Source: Firmicutes bacterium UBA5420 | GTDB taxonomy: Bacteria > Bacillota > Limnochordia > Darwinibacteriales > Darwinibacteriaceae | Length of the DNA: 9,405 bases | Assembly: GCA_002409455.1 (NCBI GenBank) | Contig: DHNI01000024.1 | Location: 14,001 to 23,405, forward strand | Reading direction: 5' to 3' | Shown here: positions 6,675 through 9,405 of the stretch, in pieces | How the letters are laid out: every line of letters begins with the position of its first letter | Numbering within the stretch: position 1 is the first letter of the stretch | Made by a program: the position numbers and the translations under genes | The notes under the pieces: generated by a model | Databases searched by the model: none | The model's input: only the letters and a program-made list of their open reading frames with translations | What the model was told of the DNA's origin: nothing

Positions 6675-6688
6675 GAGAAGGCTATTAC

Positions 6689-6726
6689 ATACCCCCTACT
6701 TGGTGATTGCCACCAGTGGGGGGTAT
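6689..6726 (+). terminator. Strong hairpin after dapA without a clear T-tract
   Basis: ATACCCCC (6689-6696) pairs perfectly with GGGGGTAT (6719-6726). The stem continues inward through a T-G wobble, three pairs, one bulged T (6701) and four pairs to a five-base loop (6706-6710): 16 bp in all. Only scattered T residues follow (TGAAATTTCTG). It may end the dap transcript inefficiently or protect its 3' end from exonucleases. The fold is certain from the bases; the function is inferred. Confidence 0.65.
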
Positions 6727-6743
6727 TGAAATTTCTGCCCGGT

Positions 6744-6772
6744 TTGATTATTTCTCTGACACTGTGTATAAT
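6744..6772 (+). promoter_or_regulatory. Sigma-A promoter for rnj
   Basis: TTGATT (6744-6749), a 17-nt spacer and a perfect TATAAT (6767-6772) give a strong housekeeping promoter. The predicted RNA start is near 6779, so RNase J has its own transcription unit separate from the dap block, with a leader of about 110 nt. Confidence 0.8.
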
Positions 6773-6778
6773 ATAAGA

Positions 6779-6889
6779 ATGCATGACTTGTTCGGTTTAG
6801 TGAAATGCGACCACCCACAGGCGGAAGCGGTGGTCAACCTCTATGCTTAATCAAAGAAGTCATAGTAAATTGGAGGTGTTTTACACTGC
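6779..6889 (+). promoter_or_regulatory. Structured 5' leader of rnj (candidate cis-regulatory RNA)
   Basis: Within the leader, ATGACTT (6783-6789) is exactly complementary to AAGTCAT (6857-6863), forming a closing stem. Inside it, GACCACC (6809-6815) pairs with GGTGGTC (6829-6835), topped by a bulge and a GC-clamped GGAA (GNRA-type) tetraloop (6821-6828). ACCTC (6837-6841) can also pair with GAGGT (6873-6877), the core of the rnj ribosome binding site; that pairing would cross the closing stem, as a pseudoknot or an alternative fold. No known riboswitch class is recognised. Regulation is an inference from structure and length. Confidence 0.45.
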
Positions 6890-8554
6890 ATGATTGATAA
6901 AAACAAAATACGCATACTGCCCTTAGGCGGCCTTGGCGAGATCGGCAAGAACATGACTGTGGTAGAGATCGGAGGAGATCTTGCCATCGTAGATGCCGGT
7001 GTAATGTTCCCGGAAGACGATATGCCAGGTGTTGACTTGGTGATTCCAGATATTACCTATCTTGTGGAGAACGCTAGTCGCATTAAGGGTATCTTCTTGA
7101 CGCATGGGCACGAGGATCACATTGGTGGCGTACCGTATGTCTTGCGCCAGCTTAATGTGCCTGTGTACGGTACCAAGCTGACTTTAGCTCTCTTGCGGGT
7201 CAAGCTCATCGAACACGGTCTAGAACGAAGTACAGACCTGAGGGAGATCAAGGCCGGAGATAGAATTCATATTGGGAATATTGATGTAGAATTTATCCAT
7301 GTTAACCATAGTATTGCCGATGTTGTTGCTTTGGCGTTCCACACTAAGTTGGGGGCTATCGTCTATTGTAGCGACTTCAAATTTGATCAGACTCCGTATG
7401 ATGGAAAAGTGGCTGATTTGTATGCCTTTGCTAATCTTGGCAAGCAAGGGGTCTTGTGCCTTCTGTCTGATTCGACGAACGCGGAACGGCCAGGGTACAC
7501 TGCTTCCGAAAAAAGGGTAGGGGAGACGTTCCGGCATATTTTCAGTAATGCCGAAGGGCGAATTCTAGTTGCTACCTTTGCCTCGAACGTCCACCGCATT
7601 CAGCAGATTTTTGATGCTGCTGCACGCGAGGGTCGCCGTGTTAGCGTTACGGGGCGTAGCATGATTAAAGTTGTTGAGGTTGCAACTGAGCTCGGTTACT
7701 TGGATATCCCAGAGGGTATCTTGGTCGATTTGGATAGATTGGATAAGCTGCCCAAAGAAAAGTCGGTGATTATAACGACGGGAAGTCAGGGCGAACCCAT
7801 GGCTGCCCTAAGCCGTATGGCTATGGCAGAGCATAACCGTATTTCCATTTCTCCTGGTGATACCGTGATTATTTCTGCCTCACCGATCCCGGGGAATGAA
7901 AAGGCAGTGGGTCGCATCATCAACCAGCTGTTCAAAGAAGGGGCCAATGTTGTCTATGAGCCACATTTAGGGATCCATACATCAGGACACGCTCAGCAGG
8001 AAGAACTTAAGCTGCTCTTGAATCTTTGCAAGCCACGCTATTTTATCCCCATTCACGGTGAGCACCGTATGCTTCTGAAACACGCCGAATTGGCTGAAGC
8101 CACTGGGGTTTCGAAGGAGAATATCATCATTGGCGAAATAGGTCTACCGGTGGAATTCGGTGCCGAAGGAGTACACATCAAAGAGCGAGTTGTCTCTGGC
8201 CAAGTGTTCGTTGATGGTTTGGGCGTTGGAGATGTGGGCAACATTGTTCTGCGAGATCGGCGTCAACTCTCAACGGACGGAATCTTGATTGTCGTTGTCA
8301 CCATGAGTAGGAAAACTGGTAAGGTTGTGGCTGGGCCAGATGTCGTCTCTAGGGGATTTGTGTATGTGCGCGAATCAGAGGCCCTAATGGACGAAGCCCG
8401 TGAAAAGGCGAAGGACGCCTTGGACAATTGCATTGCTCAAAGTAATACAGACTGGGGTGCCCTGAAAAGCGCAGTTCGTGATAGCTTGAATCGCTATCTA
8501 TGGGAAAAGACCAAGCGCCGACCCATGATTCTGCCGATTATTATGGAAATCTAA
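6890..8554 (+). CDS. rnj: Ribonuclease J
   Basis: RNase J is a metallo-beta-lactamase/beta-CASP ribonuclease with 5'-3' exonuclease and endonuclease activity in mRNA turnover and rRNA maturation. The 554 residues match the usual length. Visible features: LPLGGLGEIGKNM (residues 10-22), the zinc motif HGHEDH (72-77), H140 in VNHSIAD, D162 in YCSDFKFD, the beta-CASP TGRSM (254-258), GSQGEP (298-303), SGHAQQEE with H367 (365-372) and IHGEHR with H389. A C-terminal domain completes the protein. All metal ligands are present, so the enzyme should be active. The locus is that of B. subtilis rnjB (RNase J2), but the motif is of the intact J1 kind; J1/J2 naming is therefore left open. The ATG at 6890 has GGAGGTG (6872-6878) 11 nt upstream, rather far but usable. 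Confidence 0.96.
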   Translation: MIDKNKIRILPLGGLGEIGKNMTVVEIGGDLAIVDAGVMFPEDDMPGVDLVIPDITYLVENASRIKGIFLTHGHEDHIGGVPYVLRQLNVPVYGTKLTLALLRVKLIEHGLERSTDLREIKAGDRIHIGNIDVEFIHVNHSIADVVALAFHTKLGAIVYCSDFKFDQTPYDGKVADLYAFANLGKQGVLCLLSDSTNAERPGYTASEKRVGETFRHIFSNAEGRILVATFASNVHRIQQIFDAAAREGRRVSVTGRSMIKVVEVATELGYLDIPEGILVDLDRLDKLPKEKSVIITTGSQGEPMAALSRMAMAEHNRISISPGDTVIISASPIPGNEKAVGRIINQLFKEGANVVYEPHLGIHTSGHAQQEELKLLLNLCKPRYFIPIHGEHRMLLKHAELAEATGVSKENIIIGEIGLPVEFGAEGVHIKERVVSGQVFVDGLGVGDVGNIVLRDRRQLSTDGILIVVVTMSRKTGKVVAGPDVVSRGFVYVRESEALMDEAREKAKDALDNCIAQSNTDWGALKSAVRDSLNRYLWEKTKRRPMILPIIMEI

Positions 8555-8571
8555 GTCGATGGGGTTTAAGG

Positions 8572-8612
8572 TCCCTCTTTTCTTACCATACTAGTTGGTA
8601 GGGAAGGAGGGA
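8572..8612 (+). promoter_or_regulatory. 17-bp hairpin enclosing the tepA ribosome binding site
   Basis: CCCTCTTTTCTTACCA (8573-8588) pairs along its whole length with 8596-8611 (TGGTAGGGAAGGAGGG), using three U-G wobbles and no mismatch or bulge. T8572-A8612 adds a 17th pair; the loop is seven bases (TACTAGT). The right arm includes the whole tepA Shine-Dalgarno region (GGAAGGAGGG, 8602-8611), 6 nt before the ATG. No T-tract follows, so it does not look like a standard terminator. Translational control of tepA, or an RNase processing site between rnj and tepA, are the likely roles (inference). Confidence 0.7.
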
Positions 8613-8617
8613 GCTTT

Positions 8618-9346
8618 ATGTTTGAACATTATGAACCGGCAGAGCCTGATGAGCCCACACCACCAGAGGAGGCCTCACTAGAGACCATCAAAGAACTCGG
8701 GCAGATTACTCCGCCACAGGCTCCAGAATTGGAGGCCCAACCGTTTCATTGCCTAAGTATCATTGGGCAGATTGAAGGCCATATGGTTTTGCCACCACGA
8801 AACAAAACAACGAAGTACGAGCATGTTATTCCGCAGTTGGTGGCTATTGAACAGAATCCCAAGATCAAAGGTTTGCTCGTTGTTTTAAACACTGTGGGGG
8901 GTGATATAGAGGCTGGTTTGGCCATTGCAGAAATGCTAAAAACCATGGAAACTCCCACAGTTTCATTGGTTCTAGGCGGAGGTCACTCCATTGGTGCACC
9001 TATTGCAGTGGCAGCAGACTACTCCCTCATTTCTGAAACTGCCACTATGACCATTCATCCCATTCGCTTAAGTGGCTTGGTCATCGGTGTGCCACAGACT
9101 TATGAATACTTAGACAAGATGCAAGATCGAGTGATCCGGTTTATTGTGCAGCATTCTCGAATAGAAAAAGAAGTGCTTAGGGATATGATGTTTCGGACTG
9201 GCGAACTGGTGCGTGACGTGGGAACAGTCCTCGTAGGGGAAGAGGCTGTGCGGGTGGGACTCATTAAAGAGGTTGGTGGACTCGGCACCGCTCTAGCCCG
9301 TTTATCGCAGATGGTTCGGCCAGACAGAAACGGAGGTATCCAGTGA
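8618..9346 (+). CDS. tepA: ClpP-family protease TepA
   Basis: TepA-type serine protease of the ClpP/crotonase superfamily, 242 residues. Residues 1-40 are acidic and proline-rich with no signal peptide, so the protein is probably cytoplasmic. The ClpP-like domain starts near residue 45 (CLSIIGQIEGH). NTVGGDIEAGLAIAEML (91-107) is the oxyanion/oligomer segment. GGGHSIG (120-126) carries the presumed nucleophile S124, and TIHP (145-148) the catalytic H147. VLVGEEAVRVGLI (204-216) matches the C-terminal ClpP signature. The third triad residue cannot be placed with confidence. In B. subtilis TepA was linked to protein translocation and spore-related processes; the position after rnj and before ylzJ is conserved. 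The start is fixed by GGAAGGAGGG, which lies inside a stable hairpin. Confidence 0.92.
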   Translation: MFEHYEPAEPDEPTPPEEASLETIKELGQITPPQAPELEAQPFHCLSIIGQIEGHMVLPPRNKTTKYEHVIPQLVAIEQNPKIKGLLVVLNTVGGDIEAGLAIAEMLKTMETPTVSLVLGGGHSIGAPIAVAADYSLISETATMTIHPIRLSGLVIGVPQTYEYLDKMQDRVIRFIVQHSRIEKEVLRDMMFRTGELVRDVGTVLVGEEAVRVGLIKEVGGLGTALARLSQMVRPDRNGGIQ

Positions 9347-9405
9347 TGGTACTTTACACCGTACTCCCCATGGAAGACGTTCTGGATGGAATTGACGAAG
9401 CGCCA
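9346..9405 (+). CDS. ylzJ: YlzJ-like protein, N-terminal part (cut by window edge)
   Basis: The tepA stop TGA (9344-9346) shares its last base with an ATG, giving TGATG coupling. The new frame reads MVLYTVLPMEDVLDGIDEAP and is open to the window edge. The opening M-(I/V)-L-Y-T-x-(M/L)-P matches the small YlzJ family, which follows tepA in B. subtilis. GGAGG (9332-9336), inside the end of tepA, is its ribosome binding site. Only 20 residues are visible, and the family's function is unknown. Confidence 0.75.
   Translation, partial: MVLYTVLPMEDVLDGIDEAP

Noticed and set aside
1944..8595. ACTAGT occurs at 1944-1949 and in the tepA hairpin loop at 8590-8595.
   Set aside because: A six-base palindrome occurring twice in about 9 kb is close to chance, and the contexts are unrelated.

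Overview
The window is a chromosomal segment from an endospore-forming member of the Firmicutes. The evidence is the order ymxH - (stress gene) - dapB - dpaA - dpaB - asd - dapG - dapA - rnj - tepA - ylzJ. Apart from the stress gene and dapB, this matches the ymxH-spoVFA-spoVFB-asd-dapG-dapA-rnjB-tepA-ylzJ order of Bacillus subtilis. All complete genes lie on the + strand, and every one assigned to a family keeps its diagnostic motifs. Species cannot be named from sequence alone. A possible clue is the frame ending at 194: its last 63 residues read like the end of an outer-membrane beta-barrel. If that is right, the host is a sporulating diderm (for example, Negativicutes-like) rather than a classical monoderm.

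Layout. Positions 1-194 hold the end of an upstream frame. ymxH, a small PRC-barrel protein, is at 244-534. A YflT-type stress protein with a TTG start is at 604-1122, between a 12-bp inverted repeat (554-596) and a clear intrinsic terminator (about 1131-1165). A sigma-A-like promoter (1173-1201) precedes the biosynthetic block: dapB, dpaA, dpaB, asd, dapG, dapA. These genes are separated by at most 31 nt, or overlap, and all have strong ribosome binding sites. A strong hairpin follows dapA. Then come a good sigma-A promoter, a structured leader of about 110 nt, RNase J, a 17-bp hairpin that contains the tepA ribosome binding site, tepA (a ClpP-like protease) and the start of ylzJ, cut by the window edge.

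How the genes work together. DapG and Asd convert aspartate to aspartate semialdehyde, and DapA condenses this with pyruvate. The product goes either to DapB (towards diaminopimelate and lysine) or to dipicolinate synthase DpaA/DpaB (spore dipicolinic acid). A near-ideal sigma-K-type promoter overlaps the dapB stop codon. It would let the mother cell transcribe the dipicolinate synthase and the three upstream pathway enzymes without dapB.

No new defence, mobile or biosynthetic system is present; this is a well-known sporulation/lysine cluster. The observations worth a second look are regulatory RNA and promoter structures, the possible outer-membrane protein end, a short DapB and the isolated stress gene. 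No intergenic stretch exceeds 300 bases; the largest (6675-6889) is accounted for by a hairpin, a promoter and a structured leader.
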